Positions 1 through 6,231 of a DNA stretch of 6,367 nt are shown here, piece after piece. The DNA is from Planctomycetaceae bacterium (GTDB taxonomy: Bacteria; Planctomycetota; Planctomycetia; Pirellulales; UBA1268), in contig CANGGC010000165.1 of assembly GCA_947453125.1 (NCBI GenBank), forward strand, positions 1-6,367, given 5' to 3'. Position 1 is the stretch's first letter, and every line of letters begins with the position of its first letter. The translations under genes were made by a program, and so were the position numbers. The notes below the pieces were generated by a model, which saw only the letters and a program-made list of their open reading frames with translations, ran no database searches and was not told where the DNA came from.

Positions 1-570
1 GAGATAGGCGGGGAGATCGGCGTTCTCGCTCCCCAAGCCGTAGCTCGCCCAGGAGCCGATGCTCGGCCGGCCAGCCAACTGACTCCCGGTCTGGAAGAAG
101 GTGATCGCCGGATCGTGGTTGATCGCCTCGGTGTGCATCGAACGGATCATGCACCACTGATCGGCCTTCGAGGCGATCCCCGGAATCAGATCGCTGAACC
201 ACATCCCGCTCTGGCCATGTTGGGCGAAGGGGAAGATCGACGGCGCCACCGGGAAGCTCGATTGGCCGCTGGTCATCGTCGTCAGCCGCTGCCCCTGACG
301 GATCGATTCGGGCAGCTCCTCCCCGCGCCGCGCGACCAGCGCCGGCTTGGGATCGAAGAGATCCATCTGCGACGGCGCGCCCGACTGGAAGAGATAGATG
401 ATCCGCTTCGCCTTCGGCGCGTGATGGGGGATTCCCGGCAGTGCCGCCACGGCTGATGTCTGCGGAGTGAGCCCGGCGACGGCGGAGGCCAGGGAGCCGG
501 CGGCGCCACCGAGGAAGACGCGGCGGTTGAGCGCGTCCTGGAGGTGGAAGCCATTCATGAGACGGTCCAT
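1..570 (-). CDS. DUF1501 domain protein, Tat-exported, N-terminal part only (runs off the left edge)
   Basis: The frame is open for 190 codons from an ATG at 570-568 and is cut by the window edge. Full-length family members are usually about 450-480 residues, so well over half is missing. Residues 14-20 (LNRRVFL) form a twin-arginine motif, followed by a small hydrophobic stretch to about residue 34, which indicates export of a folded protein. Visible DUF1501 hallmarks are IIYLFQSGAPSQMDLFDPKP at 57-76, MHTEAINHDPA at 145-155, and GRPSIGSW followed by SYGLGSEN at 167-182. DUF1501 belongs to the alkaline phosphatase/sulfatase-like fold group; whether this member is catalytic cannot be judged from the visible part. 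GGGAG at 582-578 lies 7 bases before the ATG, which supports this start over the in-frame ATG at 558. The gene begins four bases after the DUF1553 stop, so translational coupling is likely. The reaction and substrate are unknown. The family call is firm. Confidence 0.94.
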   Translation of the reverse strand, partial: MDRLMNGFHLQDALNRRVFLGGAAGSLASAVAGLTPQTSAVAALPGIPHHAPKAKRIIYLFQSGAPSQMDLFDPKPALVARRGEELPESIRQGQRLTTMTSGQSSFPVAPSIFPFAQHGQSGMWFSDLIPGIASKADQWCMIRSMHTEAINHDPAITFFQTGSQLAGRPSIGSWASYGLGSENADLPAYL

Positions 571-574
571 CGAT

Positions 575-3500
575 TCACTCCCGCATCACGAATTCGTCGA
601 GGTTCAAAATCACGTTGGCCACGAGGCACCAGGCGGCGAACTCGTCGGCCTCAAGGCCCGCCGTCGCTTCCCCCACCGGCCTGCCGGCAGCACCGGCAAC
701 GATGAAGGCCTCGGCCGATGTCGCGTCGGCTGCAAAAGCCCCTTGATCGGCGGCCAAGCCGGCTAGGATCGTGTCGAGCTCGGGCCCGTCTGGGGCCCGC
801 CCGAGCGCGAGCGCATAGCCGCGGGCGATCCGGGCCGCGGGATCGGCGCCCCCCTCGGCCACCATTCGGCGTGCGAGCCCCTGGGCCGCTTCGAGGAACG
901 TCGTCTCGTTGAGCAGCGCCAGCGCCTGCAGCGGCGTGTTCGTCCGCGAGCGTTTCACGGTGCAGGTCTCGCGGTTGGGGGCGTCGAAGAGGAGCATCGT
1001 GGGCGGCCCGGCCGTCCGTTTCCAGATCGTGTACATGCTGCGCCGAAATCTCCCCGGGCCGGTGTCGGGAACATAGCCGCGGAGATTGCCATACTTGCTC
1101 GTCTCGTCCCACACCCCCTCGGGCATCCACGGCCGCACGCTCGGGCCACCGATCGCCGGCACGAGAAGCCCCGCCGCGGCGAGCGCCTGATCGCGGACGA
1201 TCTCCCCCGGCAACCGCACCCGCGGGCCCCGCGCGAGGAGCCGGTTGGCCGGATCGCGAGCCAACTCATCAGCCGTCACCAGGCTCGACTGCCGGTAGAC
1301 AGCGCTCGTGAGGAGGAGCTTGAGAACGGCCTTCATGTCCCAGGGACGGGCCGGGGAGCCCGCCACCTGCGGCAGATTCGTCCCCTCCATGAACTCGACC
1401 GCGAGCCAGTCGAGCAGTTCGGGGTGGCTCGGATACTCGGCCTGGCTGCCGAGGTTTTCGCTCGTCTTCACCAGGCCCGTGCCGAAGAGCCGCTCCCATT
1501 GGCGGTTCACCCACACCCGTGCCGTGAGCGGATGATCGCGGGAGACGATCCCCTCGGCGAGCGCCAGCCGATCGGCTTTCCTTCCCGAAGGGAGTGGCGG
1601 GAGGAAGGCGGGCAGCCCCGGGTCGACCTTCTCCCCCGGCTTGTCGTATTCGCCGCGCGTGAGCACGAACGCATCCCGCGGCGGCCCCTCGCGCATCACC
1701 ATGGCACTCGGCAGGACATCGCGGAAGGCGTCGAGCGCCTTCCGGGCCGCATCGCGCGTCGCTTCGGCCTGTTTCACCGGCCCCCCGACCTTATCGCGGT
1801 AGTACGCCGTGATCACCTGCTGCTGTTCGTGTGTCCGGGCCGCGGCTTCGATTCGCAGGCTGTCTCGCACCGGCGCCGGCACGGCCAGACCCGACACCCC
1901 CGCAAGCTCAGGCGCGGCCGACGTCCGCACCACACGGAATCGCCCAAAGGCATGCCCCTCGATCACCTCCTGACGGATACGGATCCGCAGCCTGGCGTTC
2001 TCCGGCACCTCGACGGCCGCTGTGGGAAACACCGCCAAGCGACGCGGCTGGCGCTTGTCAGCGAGATGGCCGTCGATCGCCCAGCCCTGCCCGCCACCGA
2101 GCACGCTCGCCGCCGGCCAGCCGGCCTGTTCGTAGTCGGCCTCGGCACGGCCAAGCGCCACCGGGAGAGCCGGCGCGTTCCCCGGCGGATCGATCTCCAC
2201 CTCGACCCGGTTCACGACGACATTGCCGTTGTGGTTGCGGCCGAAGCCGCCGCCACCGGAGAGGGACGGATCGGCAAGCAGTTCGAGGCGGACGCCTCCC
2301 AACGGACCGGCGGGAAGGAGGGCTTCGATCTCGTAGGTGTCGAGCGGTGGCTTGGCCCCCTCGACGAGCCACGAGCCATCCTCGAGCCGGCGAAACGTTG
2401 CTCCGCCCAAGCTCTTCAAGGCGAGCGGCTCGAGCGTCTGCCAAATCTCGTCAGGAAGATCGAGCACCGGACGGATCGAACGCTCCCAGTCGGCAACCAG
2501 GGTCGTGAGATCCTTCTCGCCGGCGCGGACTGCCTCGTCGGCGTCGGCGATCGTCTTCTCCAGCCGCAGGACTTCGGCGGATTGTTCGGCCGACGGCAGC
2601 GGATAGAGCGGATCGGAGTTGCCGCCGCTGCGCGTCTCGCTCCCCATGATCGTGCCGGTTTCGGGAACGTTACAGAACAGCGCGAAGAGGGCGTAGAACT
2701 CGCGCTGCGTGAGCGGGTCGTATTTGTGGTCGTGGCAGCGGGCACAGCCGACCGAAAGGCCAAGCCAGGTCTGGCCGGTCGTCTCGACGCGATCGATGAC
2801 CGTCTCCACCCGCCACTCCTCGGCGATGATCCCCCCTTCGCCGTTGATCCGGTGATTGCGGTTGAAGCCGGTGGCGATGATCGCGTCGCGCGTCGCCGCC
2901 TCGTCGCCCGGCACCGGCGGAAGCATGTCGCCGGCGAGCTGGTGGATCGTGAACTGATCGAAGGGAAGGTTGCGGTTGTAGGCCGCGATCACCCAGTCGC
3001 GCCACGGCCAGTTCGAGCGGCCGGAGTCGACCTGGTAGCCATGGCTGTCGGCGTAGCGGGCCGCATCGAGCCATTCGATCGCCATCCGCTCACCGAAGTG
3101 CGGGCTGGCGAGCTTGAGATCGACATACGTCTCATACGCCTCGGGGGAAGGATCGGCGACAAACGCGGCGACCTCCTCTGGCGTCGGCGGCAGGCCCGTG
3201 AGATCAAGGCTGACCCGGCGGGCGAGCACCTCCCGCGGCGCTGCGCCGTTGGGGCTCATCCCCTCGTCCTCGAGGCGATTGAGGATGAAGTGGTCGATCG
3301 GCGTCCGCGGCCACTCCATGCCACGGGACACCGGAACCTCCGGCCGCGCAACCCTCTCGAAGGCCCAGTGGCCCCGGTACGCGGCGCCGGCTGCGATCCA
3401 GCGGCGAAGCAACTCCGCCTCGGCCGCCGTTACCGGCTTGCCGACATGCGGCGGCGGCATGACGAGATCGGGATCGGTCGACTCGATCCGGGAAAGCACT

Positions 3501-3838
3501 TCGCTCGCCGCCGCATCGCCGGGCACGATTCCCCGACTGCCACTGTCGAGCACGAGACTGGCGCCAGCGGGCTCATCGAGCCGCAAGCCTCCCTGCCGCT
3601 TCGCTGCGTCGGGGCCATGGCAGGAAAAGCAGCGGTCGGAGAGGAGCGGACGGATGTCGCGGTTGAAGTCGACCGGAGAGACTGGCGCCGCCCGGGGAGC
3701 GTTCTCCGCAGCGACGACCGGCGACCACACGCCGACCACGCTCCACGCGCCCCACGCCAGGATCAGGAGCACCATCCCTGGCCGGATCGATGGGGCTGAG
3801 ATGCACCGGCGCCGCCGGCTGTCATGGAGCGTGTTCAC
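575..3838 (-). CDS. PSCyt1-DUF1549-DUF1553 exported cytochrome-like protein
   Basis: This 1087-residue protein has the classic planctomycete architecture. An Arg-rich N-terminus (residues 8-11) precedes a hydrophobic segment at 22-43 ending VVAA, which is a Sec signal peptide or anchor. PSCyt1 (about 57-150) carries CFSCH (C70, C73, H74), a c-type haem motif, with M127 in LVMPPP a possible axial ligand. DUF1549 (about 175-395) starts IDHFILNRLE and ends with GCARCHDHKYDP, a second CxxCH (C365, C368, H369). Residues about 425-455 look helical. Residues about 480-645 are a Gly- and beta-rich insertion with GRNHNGNVVV, resembling a sugar-binding or LamG-like sandwich (inference). DUF1553 spans about 720-985, with LTRGEYDKPGEKVDPGLPAF, ARVWVNRQWERLFGTGLV and PSHPELLDWLA. 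The C-terminal NLDEFVMRE resembles the usual family ending NEFLYVD. The start is GTG, overlapping the previous stop as GTGA, with GAGGA at 3855-3851 about 12 bases upstream. Covalent haem and redox function are inferred from motifs; the biological role of the family is unsettled. Confidence 0.97.
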   Translation of the reverse strand: MNTLHDSRRRRCISAPSIRPGMVLLILAWGAWSVVGVWSPVVAAENAPRAAPVSPVDFNRDIRPLLSDRCFSCHGPDAAKRQGGLRLDEPAGASLVLDSGSRGIVPGDAAASEVLSRIESTDPDLVMPPPHVGKPVTAAEAELLRRWIAAGAAYRGHWAFERVARPEVPVSRGMEWPRTPIDHFILNRLEDEGMSPNGAAPREVLARRVSLDLTGLPPTPEEVAAFVADPSPEAYETYVDLKLASPHFGERMAIEWLDAARYADSHGYQVDSGRSNWPWRDWVIAAYNRNLPFDQFTIHQLAGDMLPPVPGDEAATRDAIIATGFNRNHRINGEGGIIAEEWRVETVIDRVETTGQTWLGLSVGCARCHDHKYDPLTQREFYALFALFCNVPETGTIMGSETRSGGNSDPLYPLPSAEQSAEVLRLEKTIADADEAVRAGEKDLTTLVADWERSIRPVLDLPDEIWQTLEPLALKSLGGATFRRLEDGSWLVEGAKPPLDTYEIEALLPAGPLGGVRLELLADPSLSGGGGFGRNHNGNVVVNRVEVEIDPPGNAPALPVALGRAEADYEQAGWPAASVLGGGQGWAIDGHLADKRQPRRLAVFPTAAVEVPENARLRIRIRQEVIEGHAFGRFRVVRTSAAPELAGVSGLAVPAPVRDSLRIEAAARTHEQQQVITAYYRDKVGGPVKQAEATRDAARKALDAFRDVLPSAMVMREGPPRDAFVLTRGEYDKPGEKVDPGLPAFLPPLPSGRKADRLALAEGIVSRDHPLTARVWVNRQWERLFGTGLVKTSENLGSQAEYPSHPELLDWLAVEFMEGTNLPQVAGSPARPWDMKAVLKLLLTSAVYRQSSLVTADELARDPANRLLARGPRVRLPGEIVRDQALAAAGLLVPAIGGPSVRPWMPEGVWDETSKYGNLRGYVPDTGPGRFRRSMYTIWKRTAGPPTMLLFDAPNRETCTVKRSRTNTPLQALALLNETTFLEAAQGLARRMVAEGGADPAARIARGYALALGRAPDGPELDTILAGLAADQGAFAADATSAEAFIVAGAAGRPVGEATAGLEADEFAAWCLVANVILNLDEFVMRE
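578..582 (-). promoter_or_regulatory. Ribosome binding site of the DUF1501 gene
   Basis: The leftward strand reads GGGAG with a 7-base spacer to the ATG at 570. The site lies inside the last codons of the upstream DUF1553 gene, so ribosomes finishing that gene pass over it. It fixes the DUF1501 start at 570 rather than at the second in-frame ATG at 558. Confidence 0.6.
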
Positions 3839-5103
3839 AGTGACTCGCTTTCCTCGCCTTCGTACGAGACGTTCGGCGTTGCATTCGCTCCGGGAACGGC
3901 TCCCTGCTTCTCCTCGTCTCTCCGCTTCGCCCCCTTCTCCTCGCGCTTCCGTTCGCGCCCCTCTCCCTCGGCACGGCCGACGCCATGAGCCTCGTGAAGC
4001 CGCCTCACCTCCTGCTCGAGGCGCTCGATCCGCTCCTGCTGCTCGGCAAAGTGGCGGCGGATGTCCTGGAACCGATCCTGGAGCTGCTCGTGGGTCTTCG
4101 CGAGCTTCTCGTGCATCTGCCGCAGCTCGTCGCCACCACCTCCCCCTTTAAGCTTCTCACCGAGCCCACGGGCCATCTCTTCGACGTGGCGGTGGAGATC
4201 GCGAGCGTGCTCCTCGAAGCGGCGGTTGAGATCGTCCTGAGGCATGCCGCCGAGGGGCGGGGCCTGATGTCCGGGGGGCACCATCCGACCATGGAACCGA
4301 GGCCCCGGGCCGCCGCGTTGGGGACCCGGCTGCTGCGGACCACCGTGCGGCAGCGGCCCCATCGGCGGCTGGCCCTGCGGAAAGGGACCGCCGAGACGGG
4401 CCTCGAGGCGCTCGAGCTTCCCGAGGATCTGATCGAGCTGCTGGGCGACGTGGGCGTGCGCATCAAAGGGAACGGGAGCCATCGCCGGCGCAGGGAATGG
4501 GGTGGGGACATGCGGCGGAAGCGGCGCCTGGAACTGGGAGTGCGGCTGCCCTGGCGCCTGGAACTGGGGATGGGGCTGTCCTGGATGATGTGGCCCCTGC
4601 GGCGGCTGCGGTGGCTGCGGCTGCGGCGGGGGCGGGCCCTGCATCGACTGCACGTGCCGAGCGATAATCCCTTCGAGACCTTCGATCGAGTCGAGGGTGA
4701 AGCCTGCGGGTCCACCGGAGCCCTGCTTCACCTTGCCGTCCGCCCCGACCTCGACATCAAACGAGAACACCGCCACCTTCGGCGGCAGGACGATCGCCCC
4801 CCCCTGTCCCGAAGCGAGCGGCCCTCCCCAGCCCCCTGAGGGCCCGGCTTGATCTCCTTGATTCGGCTGCGGGGCGTGACGAGGAGATCGAGCTCCCCCT
4901 TCATCCCCCCCTTCAGGATGCTGGAGGAAGTCGACGAGCTTGGCGATCGCGTCGTCGGCGGTTCGCTCAAGCCCCCGCGCGGTCACGGCCCCCGCTTCCG
5001 GCTCCGCTGACATCGCGTTTCCCGCGATCACGAAGGCTGCGCATCCGGCAGCGGCGACGGCCCGACGGACGGCGATGAGCAAGGATTCGATCGAGCAACG
5101 CAT
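3835..5103 (-). CDS. Unrecognised exported Pro/Gln/His-rich coiled-coil protein, first gene of the DUF1553/DUF1501 unit
   Basis: I do not recognise a family for this 422-residue protein. Residues 1-33 are a probable Sec signal peptide: R3, R13 and R14, then a hydrophobic run AAAGCAAFVIAG, with possible cleavage after A30 or A33. Residues 40-62 look helical. Residues 108-150 contain the only compact-looking part, with a beta-like segment VAVFSFDVEVGADGKV. Residues 156-285 are dominated by Pro, Gln, Gly and His, including two copies of a ten-residue repeat (GQPHPQFQAP and GQPHSQFQAP, 175-194). This region is interrupted by a short amphipathic helix at 216-238. Residues 289-372 form a charged coiled coil broken by a Gly run at 320-324. 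The tail at 378-400 is Lys/Arg/Glu-rich. No catalytic motif is visible. The ATG at 5103 is chosen because AGGAG lies 7 bases upstream; an in-frame TTG at 5124 lacks this. The stop overlaps the GTG of the DUF1553 gene, so the product probably works with it, possibly as a scaffold or cell-surface linker (inference). G-tracts at 4804-4797 and 4911-4905 could slip. Confidence 0.9.
   Translation of the reverse strand: MRCSIESLLIAVRRAVAAAGCAAFVIAGNAMSAEPEAGAVTARGLERTADDAIAKLVDFLQHPEGGDEGGARSPRHAPQPNQGDQAGPSGGWGGPLASGQGGAIVLPPKVAVFSFDVEVGADGKVKQGSGGPAGFTLDSIEGLEGIIARHVQSMQGPPPPQPQPPQPPQGPHHPGQPHPQFQAPGQPHSQFQAPLPPHVPTPFPAPAMAPVPFDAHAHVAQQLDQILGKLERLEARLGGPFPQGQPPMGPLPHGGPQQPGPQRGGPGPRFHGRMVPPGHQAPPLGGMPQDDLNRRFEEHARDLHRHVEEMARGLGEKLKGGGGGDELRQMHEKLAKTHEQLQDRFQDIRRHFAEQQERIERLEQEVRRLHEAHGVGRAEGEGRERKREEKGAKRRDEEKQGAVPGANATPNVSYEGEESESL
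4523..4582. repeat. Two-copy 30-bp tandem repeat inside the Pro/Gln/His-rich region
   Basis: Two adjacent 30-base units, 4523-4552 and 4553-4582, agree at 26 of 30 positions when compared by eye; the first 16 bases are identical. Because 30 is a multiple of three, the duplication keeps the reading frame and encodes two copies of a ten-residue unit, differing by one residue (Pro or Ser at position 5). This looks like a simple in-frame duplication within a low-complexity linker rather than a mobile or regulatory repeat. Confidence 0.85.
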
Positions 5104-5110
5104 GACAAGT

Positions 5111-5115
5111 CTCCT
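5111..5115 (-). promoter_or_regulatory. Ribosome binding site deciding the start of the lead gene
   Basis: The leftward strand reads AGGAG with a 7-base spacer to the ATG at 5103. The site lies inside the longer frame that would begin at TTG 5124, so it argues that the true N-terminus is seven residues shorter than the longest open frame. The shorter version also gives a more typical signal peptide start. Confidence 0.75.
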
Positions 5116-5191
5116 GATAGGCAACCTCGGGGGCGATGCGAAACGGCAGCACCAGCGCGAGCGTGGATCGAGCGAAGGGAATGCGGTGGAA

Positions 5192-5220
5192 TTGGGAACG
5201 GCCCGGGGGCAACGTATCCT
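5192..5220 (+). promoter_or_regulatory. Possible sigma-70-like promoter for the methyltransferase
   Basis: TTGGGA at 5192-5197 and TATCCT at 5215-5220 are separated by 17 bases, and each matches the bacterial consensus hexamer at four of six positions. Transcription would start near 5227, only a few bases before the ATG at 5230, giving an almost leaderless message. This fits the absence of a good ribosome binding site in front of that gene. The remainder of the divergent gap (5104-5229) shows no convincing promoter for the leftward unit. Planctomycete promoters are poorly described, so the call is weak. Confidence 0.25.
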
Positions 5221-5229
5221 TGGGGCATC

Positions 5230-6183
5230 ATGGCCATCCCCCTAGACCCGTCTTCCCCCGGCGACGACACGGCGACACTCATTGACTTCGGACGGGGTCG
5301 GCGGCTCGAACGCCTCGCCGGCGTCCTCGTCGATCGTCCCCTCCCCCAGGCGAGGCTTCCCCGCAGCCTCCCCGGCCTGTGGGCCGAATCTCGTTTAACG
5401 TACACCGGTGGCCCGGAGGTGGAAAGCCGCATCTCGGCCGGGGAACAGGCGCCTTTGCTCCCCCGCGGCTGGCGACAATTCGGACCGCTTCCCGATCCCT
5501 GGCGGGTGGCGATCCCGCTCCATGCCACGACGCTCCACCTCGAGGTCCGCCCCGCCGCCTCCGGCCAGACCGGGCTGTTCTTGGAGCAATCGCCGCAGTG
5601 GACCTGGCTCGAACGAGTGACGAGCCGCGGTGCGCGGATCCTTTCGCTCTTCGCCCACTCTGGCGCCGCCACACTGGCACTGGCCGCTGCCGGTGCCGAG
5701 GTGGTCCATGTCGACGCCTCCCGGCAGGCGATCGGGCTCGCCCGGCGCAATGCGGAAGCTTCAGGGCTCGCAACCGCCCCGATCCGCTTCGTGTGCGAAG
5801 ACGCGCGGGTGTTCGTGCAACGGGAACTGAGGCGCGGGAGCCGCTACGACGGCGTCGTCCTCGATCCTCCCTCCTGGGGCCACGGGCCGAAGGGGCAGGC
5901 CTTTGCCATCGATCGCGATCTCCCCCCTCTTCTCGAGGAGCTCGCCGGGCTTATCCCCGCGCCGGCCGCCGGCCCCCTCCTCCTCTCCTGCCACTCCGCC
6001 GGTTGGACCGCGAGCCGACTGGCAGAGGCGCTCGCCATCGTCGCCGGGGGGCGAGGCCGAGCGGGGGGGACAGGCCAAGGGATCACCTCCGGTCCGCTCA
6101 CCTGCACCGACGCCTCAGGGCGGAGCCTCGAGTTCGGCGCCCACGCCCGGCGCGGGCCGCAGCCTGGCCGCAGGGTCCCTTGA
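5230..6183 (+). CDS. Class I SAM-dependent methyltransferase, RlmI-like (COG1092 group), without PUA domain
   Basis: This 317-residue cytoplasmic enzyme probably transfers a methyl group from S-adenosylmethionine to RNA, by analogy with RlmI, the 23S rRNA m5C methyltransferase; the substrate here is unproven. The N-terminus has LIDFGRGRRLERLAGVLVDR (17-36), typical of a subgroup that starts directly with this element and lacks the N-terminal PUA domain of RlmI. TGLFLEQSPQW (114-124) corresponds to the TGLFLDQ element preceding the Rossmann fold. Motif I is LSLFAHSGAATLALAAAGA (138-156), the SAM ribose-binding acidic strand end is HVDAS (160-164), CEDARVF is at 189-195, motif IV is LDPPSWGHGPKG (211-222), and LLLSCHSAGW is at 250-259. 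The C-terminal GRSLEFGAHAR (297-307) matches the usual family ending, so the frame looks intact through the G-tracts near 6045-6069. No Cys follows the DPP motif. The upstream TTGGGG is a poor ribosome binding site. The gene is divergent from the exported-protein unit and probably unrelated to it. Confidence 0.93.
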   Translation: MAIPLDPSSPGDDTATLIDFGRGRRLERLAGVLVDRPLPQARLPRSLPGLWAESRLTYTGGPEVESRISAGEQAPLLPRGWRQFGPLPDPWRVAIPLHATTLHLEVRPAASGQTGLFLEQSPQWTWLERVTSRGARILSLFAHSGAATLALAAAGAEVVHVDASRQAIGLARRNAEASGLATAPIRFVCEDARVFVQRELRRGSRYDGVVLDPPSWGHGPKGQAFAIDRDLPPLLEELAGLIPAPAAGPLLLSCHSAGWTASRLAEALAIVAGGRGRAGGTGQGITSGPLTCTDASGRSLEFGAHARRGPQPGRRVP

Positions 6184-6210
6184 AACAAACGGGCGGCGTC
6201 CCACCGCCGC
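6184..6210 (-). terminator. Candidate intrinsic terminator of the leftward gene entering from the right edge
   Basis: Read leftwards, GCGGCG (6210-6205) can pair with CGCCGC (6198-6193) around a six-base loop, and CCGTTTGTTT follows. A GC stem with a short T-rich tail just past the stop at 6232 fits a rho-independent terminator for the leftward gene. Read rightwards, the hairpin has no T-run after it, so it would not be a typical terminator for the methyltransferase. The stem is only six pairs and the tail is interrupted, so confidence is moderate at best. Confidence 0.4.
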
Positions 6211-6231
6211 GCGCCTCCAGGACCGGCTCGC

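Noticed and set aside
1424..3799. A 791-codon open frame on the rightward strand opposite the DUF1553 gene
   Set aside because: It mirrors a gene with unmistakable domain motifs in the other strand. Long antisense frames are common in GC-rich DNA because stop codons are rare, and its translation is Arg/Pro-rich with no recognisable motif.
3114..4151. A 345-codon rightward frame spanning the junction of the two leftward genes
   Set aside because: Its translation is low-complexity Ser/Arg/Ala-rich, and both underlying leftward genes are better supported by ribosome binding sites, signal peptides and domain content.
4523..4582. The tandem 30-bp repeat as a CRISPR or regulatory repeat
   Set aside because: There are only two units, directly abutting with no spacers, and they encode a repeated peptide in frame within a low-complexity protein.
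5041..5043. Cys at residue 21 of the lead protein as a lipoprotein attachment site
   Set aside because: The preceding residues (AAG) only partly fit a lipobox, and the hydrophobic stretch continues for several residues past the Cys, unlike a lipoprotein signal. A normal signal peptide is more likely.
5104..5124. Extension of the lead gene to an in-frame TTG at 5124
   Set aside because: The extension would contain the AGGAG site that is ideally placed for the ATG at 5103, and no comparable site precedes the TTG.
5104..5229. A promoter for the leftward unit or a structured regulatory RNA in the divergent gap
   Set aside because: I scanned the reverse strand for hexamer pairs with suitable spacing and found none convincing, and saw no strong hairpin or riboswitch-like layout in 126 bases. 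A promoter must exist here or inside the neighbouring gene, but I cannot place it.
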